From: a virus
Length of the DNA stretch: 47,356 bases
IMG/VR virus record: IMGVR_UViG_3300032156_000919
Coordinates: 1 to 47,356 of that record
Reading direction: 5' to 3' (one strand)
Below the pieces are notes generated by a model. That model saw only the letters and a list, made by a program, of their open reading frames with translations, had not been told where the DNA came from and searched no databases. Positions 1-8,091 of this stretch are shown here, in pieces; the first letter of the stretch is position 1; each line of letters opens with the position of its first letter. The position numbers were made by a program, and so were the translations under genes.

Positions 1-127
1 CTGGATAAAACAACCAGAGAAAGTGACGGTGCGATGATGTCACGCAATCCCAAGCAAGATTACACTCAGTACGTTCATGAGTTTACTGACAAAAATGGCG
101 TTACACGTTATGCGGTGGGAGAGTGGA
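1..127. repeat. Terminal direct repeat, left copy (closure overlap)
   Basis: These 127 bases recur without change at 47230-47356. The repeat cuts into two small genes whose reading frames join perfectly across the junction: the 43-residue gene at 47135-47266 and the 83-residue gene starting at 34. The simplest reading is a k-mer overlap from assembling a circular or circularly permuted genome of about 47,229 bp. A true short terminal repeat is the alternative. The sequence alone does not separate the two. Confidence 0.95.
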
Positions 128-285
128 ATCAGGAGCACGCGCAGTACACTTGCCCGCTCAGTTCTCGTGACGCGAAACTCACGGGCTGCCATACTGAGTT
201 CGCCAAGAAGCCTGCCGGTTTGGGCGGCTACCTAACCCGCGCTAAGGCTTTGCGCAGGGCGCGCTATTTGTTCGGCCCTGATTAG
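34..285 (+). CDS. Small hypothetical protein, 83 aa
   Basis: An 83-residue protein that I do not recognise. It is basic and rich in Arg, Lys and Tyr, with no membrane segment. The start is an ATGATG pair at 34-39 that overlaps the TGA stop of the preceding 43-residue gene (seen complete at 47135-47266), so the two are translationally coupled. The C-terminal third has an Ala/Arg-rich helix. It is part of the small-gene operon that begins at 46446 and crosses the closure point. The same frame reappears as a partial copy at 47263-47356. Confidence 0.75.
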   Translation: MMSRNPKQDYTQYVHEFTDKNGVTRYAVGEWNQEHAQYTCPLSSRDAKLTGCHTEFAKKPAGLGGYLTRAKALRRARYLFGPD

Positions 286-308
286 TATGACAGAAAAGAG
301 GACTAAAA

Positions 309-467
309 ATGTCAAACAATTATGTATTGCGAACCAAGAGGGATTATGTTTTCTTGGAAGTATCTTCTGCTTTGCAGAAGGCGATCCGGCGTGGGGACGC
401 GAAACTGGCTGGGCAGATACATGTCCCAAGAGGCAGATGGCAGATACAACTTCCGGGGAGCAGATAA
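309..467 (+). CDS. Small protein, 52 aa, with tail shared with the 45941 gene
   Basis: A 52-residue reading frame beginning MSNNYVLRTK, with a GAGG ribosome-binding site about 8 bases upstream. Its C-terminal stretch KLAGQIHVPRGRWQI closely matches KLAGQIHIPKGRWQI at the end of the 93-residue protein at 45941-46222, and the DNA is similar as well. The shared end, the good RBS and the position make this a better candidate than the overlapping frame at 287-478. Function is unknown. It may be a shortened copy of the 45941 gene that lost the zinc-binding N-terminus. Confidence 0.6.
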   Translation: MSNNYVLRTKRDYVFLEVSSALQKAIRRGDAKLAGQIHVPRGRWQIQLPGSR

Positions 468-469
468 TG
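402..469 (+). repeat. 68-bp dispersed repeat, copy 1
   Basis: Aligns without gaps to 46175-46242 with roughly a dozen mismatches. It covers the 3' end of a small gene. Both copies then continue, copy 1 after a 27-bp insertion between two ATAATG words, into CGTTTCG and a -10 box (TAGAAT at 527 or TATAAT at 46272). A module of gene end plus promoter has therefore been duplicated. Confidence 0.75.
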
Positions 470-523
470 GTAACCTGACTTCGGGCTACCATAATGCGTT
501 TCGTCATGCGATGAGACGGAAAG

Positions 524-538
524 TGGTAGAATGGGGGC
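524..538 (+). promoter_or_regulatory. Extended -10 promoter giving a leaderless transcript
   Basis: TGGTAGAAT at 524-532 is an extended -10 element. The ATG of the next gene follows after six bases (GGGGGC). Transcription would start at about the A of the ATG, so the mRNA should be leaderless. The same arrangement, TACAAT-GGGGGC-ATG, precedes the RHH gene at 35363. Confidence 0.5.
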
Positions 539-1759
539 ATGAGCGATCCGCGAGTTGAAGTACTGCCCATCGAACAAGGGGCGACTACCGACCTCGGCAA
601 TGTGAATAAGCATACAGTCCGGGGCGGTGCGTTGTTGGAGAATTCGCTCCGCAAGCGCGGCGCATTCAGGTCTATTGCATCGGCGGGGAAGGGCGTAGAA
701 GTCCCTGTGACCTATGCCGGAAATTATACGTTGGAGAAGGCGGTTGAGGCTGGATTCAAGGAGATTGTGAACGTCCATGTTCGAGGGGATCAACTTGTGA
801 ATGTAGTGCGTGACGATCTGACCCCAGGAAGTCCCGAGGCGATTGCGTTGGGATTGGAGGACAACGAGAGCGCGGCGAAGTCGTACAGCCCCGACCTCGA
901 CATCCTGGCGGCGTTGGCGGCGGGGGATGATGCGATACTGGCGGCGCTGCGGAAAGAGGATAAGGTGTTCGGCGGGATGCTCACCGGAATGGGATTAAAA
1001 GATGCGGGCAAGGATGTGCCTCTAGACACGGACAGGGGAGGCGAGCTTGCCGAAAAGTGGAAAACTAAAACCGGGCAATTGTGGGAGCTAAAAGATAGCC
1101 GCTTATTTATTGGGGATTGCACACTTAAGGAAAACGTAACCGCTTTGATTGGCGACAATAAGTGCGGTGCGTGCGTGACTGATTCGCCCTATGGAATAAA
1201 CCGTGAAGGCATAGAGAATGATGACCCCGAAGGATTGCGAAAACTGTTTGATAGTTGCCTTGCGAATATGCCAATAGAAAACGGTGCAATTATCAATTTT
1301 CAATCACCGCGATTGTTTCCAGAATGGCTTGATGCAATTAGAGCGGCGGGGCATAAATTTGAAAGAATGATTTGGATGTATAAGCCGAATGATGTTTGCT
1401 ATCCCTGGCAAGGATGGCTTCAGACTTCTGAAGCCATCCTTGTATCGTCCATCGGGAAACCCGCATTTGTGAAGGTTGATCCATACGCCCATGATACCTA
1501 TACGTCGAACTGGAATAATGAAACAAAGGGAAAGGTAGACGGATGGCATGGAAGTATAAAACCTCTGCCTCTTATTCAAGACCTTGTTTCAAGAGTTGGT
1601 GGTGATGTTTACGAACCATTCGCCGGGTCTGGTACTACAATAATCGCGGCGCACAATTTGGGGCGGCGATGTTTTGCAATGGAAATATCAGAGGAGTATT
1701 CAGCAATTATTCTGGAGCGCTTTTATCAAGCAACCGGTATCATGCCGGAGATGATATAA
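539..1759 (+). CDS. ParB-like domain / DNA methyltransferase fusion
   Basis: A 406-residue protein. Residues 1 to about 95 look like a ParB/sulfiredoxin-type N-terminal domain, a pairing common in phage methyltransferases next to terminases. Residues about 180-406 are an amino-methyltransferase: the catalytic motif IV appears as TDSPYGI (about 213-219), a D-x-PY variant, and the AdoMet-binding motif I as PFAGSGTT (about 360). It would methylate an exocyclic amino group (adenine N6 or cytosine N4) in phage DNA. Likely roles are protection from host restriction or marking DNA before packaging, since terminase genes follow. There is no normal ribosome-binding site because the transcript is probably leaderless. 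No partner restriction enzyme is visible. Confidence 0.85.
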   Translation: MSDPRVEVLPIEQGATTDLGNVNKHTVRGGALLENSLRKRGAFRSIASAGKGVEVPVTYAGNYTLEKAVEAGFKEIVNVHVRGDQLVNVVRDDLTPGSPEAIALGLEDNESAAKSYSPDLDILAALAAGDDAILAALRKEDKVFGGMLTGMGLKDAGKDVPLDTDRGGELAEKWKTKTGQLWELKDSRLFIGDCTLKENVTALIGDNKCGACVTDSPYGINREGIENDDPEGLRKLFDSCLANMPIENGAIINFQSPRLFPEWLDAIRAAGHKFERMIWMYKPNDVCYPWQGWLQTSEAILVSSIGKPAFVKVDPYAHDTYTSNWNNETKGKVDGWHGSIKPLPLIQDLVSRVGGDVYEPFAGSGTTIIAAHNLGRRCFAMEISEEYSAIILERFYQATGIMPEMI

Positions 1760-1817
1760 TAAAGTTGCCCGCAACGCGTTAACGTCCGGGCAATGACCAT
1801 AGCATAGAGGTGCTACG
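1752..1817 (+). promoter_or_regulatory. Extended -10 promoter and hairpin leader of the HNH gene
   Basis: TGATATAAT (1752-1760) overlaps the stop codon of the upstream methyltransferase. The 57-base leader can form a stem TTGCCCG (1765-1771) with CGGGCAA (1787-1793) and a second hairpin TAGCA/TGCTA (1800-1804 with 1811-1815) next to the ATG. It does not fold like the knotted leaders at 15.5 and 20.1 kb. Confidence 0.5.
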
Positions 1818-2399
1818 ATGGATGAGATTATAACAAAGAAGTGTTTTCTGTGCGGCACAGAAAAAGAATCTTGCGAGTTTAGCCCGCCGTCCCCATCTAA
1901 AAAAGGCAGGGCAAATAACATTTGCAAGGATTGTTATAACAAAAGACATAGGGGATACCGGGCGAAAGACGTTGAAAAGGCTCGGCAGTATGGAAGGGAC
2001 AGGTATCACAAAGACCCCGATAAGGCGAACGCTATGACGCGCAAGTGGCAAAGCGAACACCCGGAGACGGTGAAAGCGACCTTCAAAGAAAGATATTCTA
2101 GAAACCCAGATAAAATATTGGCGAAGAACAGAAACCGAGACGCCAAAATACGCGGCAACGTCGGCGGAGTAACAGAGCGGGAATGGAAGGAAGTAAAGGA
2201 TAGACATGAAAACAAGTGTCTTTGTTGTGGAGCGTCCGAAGTGAACTTGACAATGGATCACGTTGTCCCGCTAAAATTGGGCGGGCTTCATTCTGCCGAC
2301 AATATTCAGCCTCTTTGCTTGTCGTGTAATTGCTCAAAAGGGGCGAAGATTGCCGATTATCGTATCGCTTTCCCCGGCATTGAGATTGTGAAACTATGA
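1818..2399 (+). CDS. HNH homing endonuclease with N-terminal zinc finger
   Basis: A 193-residue protein. The N-terminus carries a four-cysteine zinc finger (C9 and C12, then C-x2-C near 38-41), followed by a Lys/Arg-rich helical stretch. The C-terminus has an HNH nuclease domain: CxxC, then DHVVPLKLGG, then DNIQPLCLSCN. This fits a free-standing homing endonuclease that cuts alleles lacking it. It lies between the methyltransferase and the terminase genes with its own promoter. Its stop overlaps the ATG of the next gene (ATGA), so it has been fitted into the operon. A few phages use HNH proteins in packaging, so a role with terminase is possible, but the zinc finger and A/T-rich codons favour a mobile gene. 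Confidence 0.85.
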   Translation: MDEIITKKCFLCGTEKESCEFSPPSPSKKGRANNICKDCYNKRHRGYRAKDVEKARQYGRDRYHKDPDKANAMTRKWQSEHPETVKATFKERYSRNPDKILAKNRNRDAKIRGNVGGVTEREWKEVKDRHENKCLCCGASEVNLTMDHVVPLKLGGLHSADNIQPLCLSCNCSKGAKIADYRIAFPGIEIVKL

Positions 2400-2806
2400 C
2401 CGACGAACCCAAAACAGGGATTGCGCAGGGAACTGAGCCGGAAGTCGGTTATAAAAAGCCGCCAGTAGATAAACGCTTCGGGCAGCCTGGCGGCAACCCG
2501 ATAAACAAGAAGGGTATCCCCTCGACCGCGATTGAAGTTCGCCGTCTCATCCAAGCCATCGGCGCGCAGAAGTTACCATTGCCGCAATCGGAGCAGGACA
2601 AGGCGGCGCGGAAACGAAAGAAATATATCACCCGCCTGGAGGCTTTACTCACCGCGATGTTTTCCAGCCGCGCTCCGGCGGACAAACAGACCATCCTCAA
2701 GGGCGGGTATCCTGGGCTGCTGAAGGACGAGGTGGATGTGACCAGCGGCGGCGAGAAAATAACCGGCATTATCCAGATCATCGAACACGATGACAAAATT
2801 GCATAA
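2396..2806 (+). CDS. DUF5681-like protein, candidate small terminase
   Basis: A 136-residue protein. The N-terminal block GYKKPPVDKRFGQPGGNP resembles the DUF5681 signature (GYKNPP...F..G.SGNP.G). A charged helical region follows. It sits directly upstream of TerL and overlaps it by 17 bases, the position normally held by the small terminase subunit, which recognises DNA and loads TerL. I see no clear helix-turn-helix, so the terminase role rests on position. The start overlaps the HNH stop. Confidence 0.6.
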   Translation: MTDEPKTGIAQGTEPEVGYKKPPVDKRFGQPGGNPINKKGIPSTAIEVRRLIQAIGAQKLPLPQSEQDKAARKRKKYITRLEALLTAMFSSRAPADKQTILKGGYPGLLKDEVDVTSGGEKITGIIQIIEHDDKIA

Positions 2807-4124
2807 GTTTCATACGCCCATTCTCACAGAAGAAACGCTACGGGAGTTCGTGCGCCTGGCTTGGGGCGTCTCATTCCCAGATGTAAAAGTATGCCCGAAT
2901 CATTCTACGCCATGGAAAATTTTCGCGGATGCTTACTTTGCGCGGTACCCAGTAATTGTGTTGCACGGTTCGCGAGGGTTCGCCGGGAAGTCTTTTTTAT
3001 TGTCCACCCTGGGCCTGACTGAGGCCGTGACGTTGGGAGCTGATGTGAACATTCTAGGGGGTTCTGGCGAACAATCCCGGCGCGTACTCGACCACATGCG
3101 TGACAGATGGGCGTTCGAGGGTGCACCGGCCCACATGCTGACCGGGGAGGCGCGCACGGAGACACGCTTGACGAATGGTGCGACCATTGAAGCTCTGATG
3201 GCATCACAGGCCAGCGTCAGAGGATCCCATCCCGCCCGTTTTAGAGGTGATGAAATTGACGAAATGGACTTGTCCATCCTGGATGCGGCAATGGGCCAGG
3301 CAATGGAACAAAAAGGCGTCAAGGCGCAGACGGTATTATCCAGCACCAGGCAATATTCAGACGGGACAATGGCCGAAGTTATGAAGCGTGCCGCCGAAAG
3401 GAATTGGCCTATCCACGAAATTTGCTACCGCGAAAATTTACAACCACACGGCTGGTTGTCACAAGCATCGGTTGATCAGAAATTTGGCGAGATCACTGAA
3501 GCCATGCGCCTGGTTGAATACGAATTGCAGGAACCATCGCCGGAAAGCCGTGCAATTCAACCCGCCGCCGTGGAAGATTGCTTTGATAAATCGCTTGGCG
3601 TCTTCGAGGGCGCGGCGCACGAGTACATCGAGATCGAGCCGCCTGTCGAGGGTATGAGTTATGCGACTGGCGCGGATTGGGCGCGCGCAAAGGATTGGAC
3701 GGTTATTACGACAATCAGAACAGATGCGCGCCCGATGCAGGTGGTGGCGTGGGAACGAACGGGTCGGCTGGACTGGCCGGTGATGATTACGAGATACACC
3801 GATCGGCGCAAACGCTATCCTGGCTCCGGCCTGCATGATACGACCGGGCTGGGGGATGTGGTGCAGTCCTACGTTGGCGAAGGGGGGATGACTTTGGTTG
3901 GACAGGCGCGGGCCGATCTGCTCACTGAATATATCGCTGCAATCGAGCGGCGCGAGTTGAAGTACCCGATGATCCGCTATGCCTACAACGAACACAAGTA
4001 CGCCTCACGCGAGGATGTGTACGCGGGCGGGAGTGTGCATCATCTACCAGATAGTATCTGTGCGGGTGCGCTGGCATGGAAGGCGGCGCGGAGCGGCGGC
4101 TGGTCACGCGGGCCGGGGAGTTGA
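2790..4124 (+). CDS. Terminase large subunit
   Basis: A 444-residue packaging motor ATPase and nuclease. Walker A is GSRGFAGKS (residues 60-68) and Walker B is FRGDEIDE (about 151-158), with the acidic pair expected for ATP hydrolysis. A C-terminal RNase H-like nuclease begins near ATGADWARAKDW (about 290), with a further Asp in HDTTGLGD. Length matches TerL proteins. It translocates DNA through the portal encoded next and cuts it. The start overlaps the upstream gene. It is the last gene of its operon; a promoter and hairpin follow before the portal. Confidence 0.92.
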   Translation: MTKLHKFHTPILTEETLREFVRLAWGVSFPDVKVCPNHSTPWKIFADAYFARYPVIVLHGSRGFAGKSFLLSTLGLTEAVTLGADVNILGGSGEQSRRVLDHMRDRWAFEGAPAHMLTGEARTETRLTNGATIEALMASQASVRGSHPARFRGDEIDEMDLSILDAAMGQAMEQKGVKAQTVLSSTRQYSDGTMAEVMKRAAERNWPIHEICYRENLQPHGWLSQASVDQKFGEITEAMRLVEYELQEPSPESRAIQPAAVEDCFDKSLGVFEGAAHEYIEIEPPVEGMSYATGADWARAKDWTVITTIRTDARPMQVVAWERTGRLDWPVMITRYTDRRKRYPGSGLHDTTGLGDVVQSYVGEGGMTLVGQARADLLTEYIAAIERRELKYPMIRYAYNEHKYASREDVYAGGSVHHLPDSICAGALAWKAARSGGWSRGPGS

Positions 4125-4145
4125 AAATTATTCAATCTTTTTTGG

Positions 4146-4205
4146 TGGTACAATAGTGCCATAATCTAGCCCGAAGAGGCGGTGGGTTAACAGTGGAGCC
4201 TCTTC
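4146..4205 (+). promoter_or_regulatory. Extended -10 promoter and hairpin leader of the portal operon
   Basis: TGGTACAAT (4146-4154) is an extended -10 box. The leader contains ATCTAGCCCG (4164-4173), a word also found in the leader at 9384-9393. An 8-bp stem, GAAGAGGC (4173-4180) with GCCTCTTC (4198-4205), ends directly at the portal ATG and presents the GGAG ribosome-binding site at its foot. This could tune translation of the portal. Confidence 0.55.
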
Positions 4206-6236
4206 ATGCCTAACGTCAAAAAATTCAGCAAACGACAACTGGAACAACTCGCAGAATCTCGTCGCATTATAGCGGACGCGAAGACCACGAGTGTCCAGCC
4301 TCGATTCGATGCGAAGGCGCAGGATAGTCTATTTATCAGTACGGTCAAATGGGCCAAAGAAGCCTTTGAAACTACCCCGCCTTATGCGGGCGACAGTCGC
4401 AAGCGCTCTCAATGGCTCAATCAATTTTGGCCGAATGAGCCATATTTAGCGGGTATTATTAATTCAGTCGTACAGGTTGATCGCAATCGGGGATGGTCGC
4501 TGGTTGGGGGGCGCAACCAGGTCATGCGATTTACAGACATTCTCCACAATTGGCAGGTCCAACCTGGCCGTGCCTCTTGGCGGGAGGGGGTTGGGGCAAT
4601 GGCACAGGCGTTCTACACAACCGATATGGGCGGCCTGTGCGAGGTCGGCAGGCAGTTCAAGGGCGGCCCGATGATGGGGGCATACCACCTAGACCCAACC
4701 CGCTGCGTGCTGACACCCAAGTATGACTTTCCCTTAAAGTATTATCCCCCACGCGCGAGGATGATTGAGCTGGCGCCAACCGATTACATGCGGGTTGCGT
4801 CCGCGATAAATATTGATGAGAATTTCAACGGGTTGGGCTACTCGGCTCTTTCACGTTGCGTCGAATTGGCGATCACGATGGTGTCCGTGTTCCGGCACGA
4901 CCAGGAGATGCTGTTCGCCCGCGCGCCGAAGGGATTGTTATTGCTCAAGGGTATCTCTCAGCAGACATGGGTTAACGCGATGGCGGTCAGAGATGCTACG
5001 CTGGACAATCGGGAGCAGGAGTGGTTCGGCTCCGTGGCCGTGCTTGCCACATCCGGCATGGATGATGTGGATGCGAAACTTGTAGCGCTCTCGCAATTGC
5101 CGGCCGGGTTCGACCAGAAGATATTCACAGATTTATTAATCTACGGTTATGCCCTATGCTTCGGCTACGACCCGCGCGAGTTCTGGCCGGTGTCATCCGG
5201 CGCACTGGGGACAGCCACTGAGACCGAAGCCCAGCACCGCAAGGCGACTGGGAAGGGCGGGAAGGAATTTATCCTGGGATTGCAGGAGGAGCTGCAAGGC
5301 AATCTGCCGGACACATTGCACTTTGAGTTCGACGAACGCGATGTAGATGGGGAGATGGCGGAGGCGGCGCTGCAACTGGCGCAGGTGCAAGCCGTGACCG
5401 CTATGCTGGGCATGCAACCTGAAGCCGTACTCTCAAAGGAACAAGCACTGACTCTGCTCGCGGAGCAAGGCGTCATCCCGCGCGAGTGGACAGTTGTCGA
5501 GGAAGATGTGGAGGCTACTGACACCGAGGATGCAGACAGCCCGGATAGTAGCGTGGAGGATGTGCCGGGGACTGAAGGAACACCCGCCCAGCCCACTGAT
5601 GAACAGGCGGCGCAGCAGGTGCGCTACTTGCAAATGCCGGAAGTCCAGCGTGCTCTACATGAGCACCCGGATGAGCCGCTGATTGAATATCACTTCGACG
5701 GGCGGTGTGGGCGGATCCGCGAGTTATCAATCAGGCGAACCCACAAGACCGTTCACCCGATTGCCGAAATTATGAAACGCTTGGCCGCACAAGTTGAGGC
5801 GGAGGATTTGCGTCCATTGCCGTCGCCGCGCGTTATTGTCCAGGAGAAGCCCGTGGAAGAAAAGCCCTCGATGATGGACTGGATTCGTTCCGAGTTCCAA
5901 GCAATCAAGGCGGCGATCAAGCCAGCCGAACCCATGAACTTGACTATCAACAATCCGCCCGCGCAATCCATGCAGGCTGGCCCCCTCTTTACGGCGGATG
6001 GCGTGACCTTCAAAATACCGGATCAACCTGCCCCGGAAGTCATCGTGAATGTGGATACAGAAAAGTTAGCCGGTGTCATCAGCGCGAACATGGGCGCGGT
6101 CATTCGGGATGCGCTTGCATCCATACCCGCGCCGATAGTGAATGTTCCCGCGCCGGTGGTACAGGTAAAAGCAGATAAACCGGATGAAACAAATGCAGTT
6201 TTGAGGGCGATAAGGAAACTGACCGGTGGGCACTAG
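4206..6236 (+). CDS. Portal protein
   Basis: A 676-residue protein in the usual place after TerL. Residues 1 to about 410 look like a portal: a Trp-rich N-terminal region, the segment NGLGYSALSRCVEL, and a long helix in the region GTATETEAQHRKATGKGGKEF, resembling the helices that line portal channels. Twelve copies would form the ring at one capsid vertex through which DNA passes. Residues about 430-676 are an unusual acidic, Pro-rich extension that could reach into the capsid or bind the next gene product. GGAG lies 7 bases before the ATG. It overlaps the collagen-like gene by 11 bases. The family assignment rests on gene order and residue pattern. Confidence 0.82.
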   Translation: MPNVKKFSKRQLEQLAESRRIIADAKTTSVQPRFDAKAQDSLFISTVKWAKEAFETTPPYAGDSRKRSQWLNQFWPNEPYLAGIINSVVQVDRNRGWSLVGGRNQVMRFTDILHNWQVQPGRASWREGVGAMAQAFYTTDMGGLCEVGRQFKGGPMMGAYHLDPTRCVLTPKYDFPLKYYPPRARMIELAPTDYMRVASAINIDENFNGLGYSALSRCVELAITMVSVFRHDQEMLFARAPKGLLLLKGISQQTWVNAMAVRDATLDNREQEWFGSVAVLATSGMDDVDAKLVALSQLPAGFDQKIFTDLLIYGYALCFGYDPREFWPVSSGALGTATETEAQHRKATGKGGKEFILGLQEELQGNLPDTLHFEFDERDVDGEMAEAALQLAQVQAVTAMLGMQPEAVLSKEQALTLLAEQGVIPREWTVVEEDVEATDTEDADSPDSSVEDVPGTEGTPAQPTDEQAAQQVRYLQMPEVQRALHEHPDEPLIEYHFDGRCGRIRELSIRRTHKTVHPIAEIMKRLAAQVEAEDLRPLPSPRVIVQEKPVEEKPSMMDWIRSEFQAIKAAIKPAEPMNLTINNPPAQSMQAGPLFTADGVTFKIPDQPAPEVIVNVDTEKLAGVISANMGAVIRDALASIPAPIVNVPAPVVQVKADKPDETNAVLRAIRKLTGGH

Positions 6237-8088
6237 GCGCGAACAACTTGATGAAATTCTGAAATACGCGGCAGAACGAGGTATCCCCGTTCCTGCTGAT
6301 GTGTTGCTTGAGATTGGCAAGCAGGACGCGAAAGAGATGCTTGACGGCGAGCGCAAGGCGACACAAGAATTGCTCACTACTCTCCGCAAAGAAATTGCAG
6401 CACGCATGGGCGCGTTTGAAGGTGTACAGCGAGACGCATTGGAGAAACTTGATAGATTGGTGGTTGAGTTCGATCCAGAGCAGTTGCCGATATACACAAT
6501 GACCAAGCGTGGCGCCGTCCCGCCGCCGAAAGTAGAGGGATTACTTCTGGGATCTAAAGGATGGGAGCCTAAGTATAGAGGTGGTGGCGGTGGGGCAAGA
6601 GGCCCGTCTGGACCGTCTGGTCCATCGGGACCCAGCGGAACGGGTACGGGGCCTAGTGGTCCCTCGGGGGAAGATTCCACCGTATCAGGACCCTCCGGGC
6701 CAAGTGGAGAAGATTCTACTGTGTCTGGACCTTCGGGTCCATCGGGACCCTCAGGTGCCGATAGCACGGTCAGCGGTCCGAGCGGCCCGAGTGGACCTTC
6801 GGGTGAGGATTCTACCGTTAGCGGTCCGAGTGGCCCCTCCGGCCCTTCCGGCCCTTCCGGCGAAGATAGTACTGTATCGGGACCATCGGGCCCATCAGGG
6901 CCAAGTGGTGAAGATAGCACGGTTTCGGGTCCTTCTGGCCCCAGCGGCCCTAGTGGGGAAGACTCAACAGTTCCCGGGCCCTCAGGTCCTAGCGGTCCTT
7001 CTGGTGAAGATAGCACGGTCTCGGGTCCTTCGGGTCCAAGCGGCGAAGACTCTACTGTTAGCGGGCCCCCAGGAGAGGATTCGACAGTTAGCGGACCATC
7101 CGGGCCTTCCGGCGAAGATAGTACAGTCAGTGGGCCTAGTGGACCTTCTGGTCCTTCCGGTGAAGACTCAACGGTTAGTGGCCCAAGTGGGCCGTCAGGA
7201 CCATCGGGTCCTAGTGGTGAGGACAGCACGGTATCAGGACCTAGTGGACCTTCCGGACCATCTGGAGAGGATAGTACTGTAAGTGGCCCTAGCGGTCCAA
7301 GTGGTCCATCGGGTGAAGATTCAACGGTATCTGGCCCATCGGGGCCGTCGGGACCTTCAGGGCCATCTGGGGAAGATTCAACAGTGTCCGGGCCGTCGGG
7401 TCCAAGTGGACCCTCCGGTCCTTCGGGTGAAGATTCGACGGTCAGCGGCCCGTCCGGCCCCTCTGGTCCCAGTGGCGAAGATAGTACCGTGAGTGGTCCA
7501 TCCGGTCCCAGCGGGCCGTCAGGCCCAAGTGGTGAAGATAGTACTGTGTCTGGGCCGTCAGGACCTTCCGGACCCTCGGGAGCTAACTCGACGGTATCTG
7601 GCCCCAGTGGCCCGTCCGGTCCGTCGGGCGCAAACTCTACAGTTTCAGGCCCAAGCGGACCTTCAGGCGCCAACTCAACGGTATCGGGGCCTTCCGGCCC
7701 GAGTGGGCCAGCGGGTAGCTATGGGACATTCTATGTACGAGGCTTTGTAAGCAATCCTCAAGCAGTCTACACCCAACGTGCCCAGATCGTGATGTTTAGG
7801 GCGTCCGCAGCACTGACTATTACCCGCATCCATATCGCTTGTTACGATTACAGTCCGACCGCGGAATTTGCGGGAGATCTAAAATTTGCAGATGATATTA
7901 ATAACGGTGGTTTTGCCAATGCCACGATAATAGACGTAGTAGATACTACAAATGGTGTGACTACGATCACCGCAGGGTTCGACGATGCAACTGTACCAAG
8001 CGGGAAATACGTGTACCTGCAAATGGATGCGTCTCCTCATGCTGATATTAAAGACCTATACATCGAGGTCTATTACACATTGGATTAA
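6226..8088 (+). CDS. Collagen-like virion protein
   Basis: A 620-residue protein with a probable GTG start inside the end of the portal gene. Residues 1 to about 125 are charged and helical. Residues about 126-497 are short collagen-like Gly-Pro-Ser runs (two to five triplets) broken about 22 times by EDSTVS, ADSTVS or ANSTVS. Residues about 500-620 are a compact beta-rich C-terminal domain with aromatic residues, plausibly a trimerisation or receptor head. It should form a trimeric fibre on the virion, perhaps anchored near the portal or on the capsid. The repeats are rich in Ser and Thr, which could be glycosylated by the enzymes encoded downstream. That link is inference. Confidence 0.82.
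   Translation: MGTRREQLDEILKYAAERGIPVPADVLLEIGKQDAKEMLDGERKATQELLTTLRKEIAARMGAFEGVQRDALEKLDRLVVEFDPEQLPIYTMTKRGAVPPPKVEGLLLGSKGWEPKYRGGGGGARGPSGPSGPSGPSGTGTGPSGPSGEDSTVSGPSGPSGEDSTVSGPSGPSGPSGADSTVSGPSGPSGPSGEDSTVSGPSGPSGPSGPSGEDSTVSGPSGPSGPSGEDSTVSGPSGPSGPSGEDSTVPGPSGPSGPSGEDSTVSGPSGPSGEDSTVSGPPGEDSTVSGPSGPSGEDSTVSGPSGPSGPSGEDSTVSGPSGPSGPSGPSGEDSTVSGPSGPSGPSGEDSTVSGPSGPSGPSGEDSTVSGPSGPSGPSGPSGEDSTVSGPSGPSGPSGPSGEDSTVSGPSGPSGPSGEDSTVSGPSGPSGPSGPSGEDSTVSGPSGPSGPSGANSTVSGPSGPSGPSGANSTVSGPSGPSGANSTVSGPSGPSGPAGSYGTFYVRGFVSNPQAVYTQRAQIVMFRASAALTITRIHIACYDYSPTAEFAGDLKFADDINNGGFANATIIDVVDTTNGVTTITAGFDDATVPSGKYVYLQMDASPHADIKDLYIEVYYTLD
6601..7716 (+). repeat. Collagen-type coding repeat with scrambled codons
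   Basis: Codes for the GPSG/EDSTV repeats. The amino acid pattern is almost perfect, but the DNA is not: successive units use GGT, GGC, GGA or GGG for Gly, all four CCN for Pro, and AGT, AGC or TCN for Ser in no fixed order. Long exact DNA repeats are therefore rare across about 1.1 kb. Confidence 0.9.
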
Positions 8089-8091
8089 ATA

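Noticed and set aside
287-478. A 63-residue + frame overlapping the 309-467 gene
   Set aside because: The frame at 309 has a better ribosome-binding site and a homologue of its C-terminus at 46222.
6066-7673. A 535-residue reading frame on the - strand, and long + strand frames in the other two phases, over the collagen repeat
   Set aside because: They are mirrors of the repeat. GPSG codons read backwards or out of phase give Gly/Pro/Asp or Arg/Val-rich repeats with no stops. No ribosome-binding site or known domain is present.
6601-7716. CRISPR-like regular repeats
   Set aside because: Repeats are coding, have no constant DNA repeat and no unique spacers, and no cas gene is present. No CRISPR array was seen elsewhere in the window.
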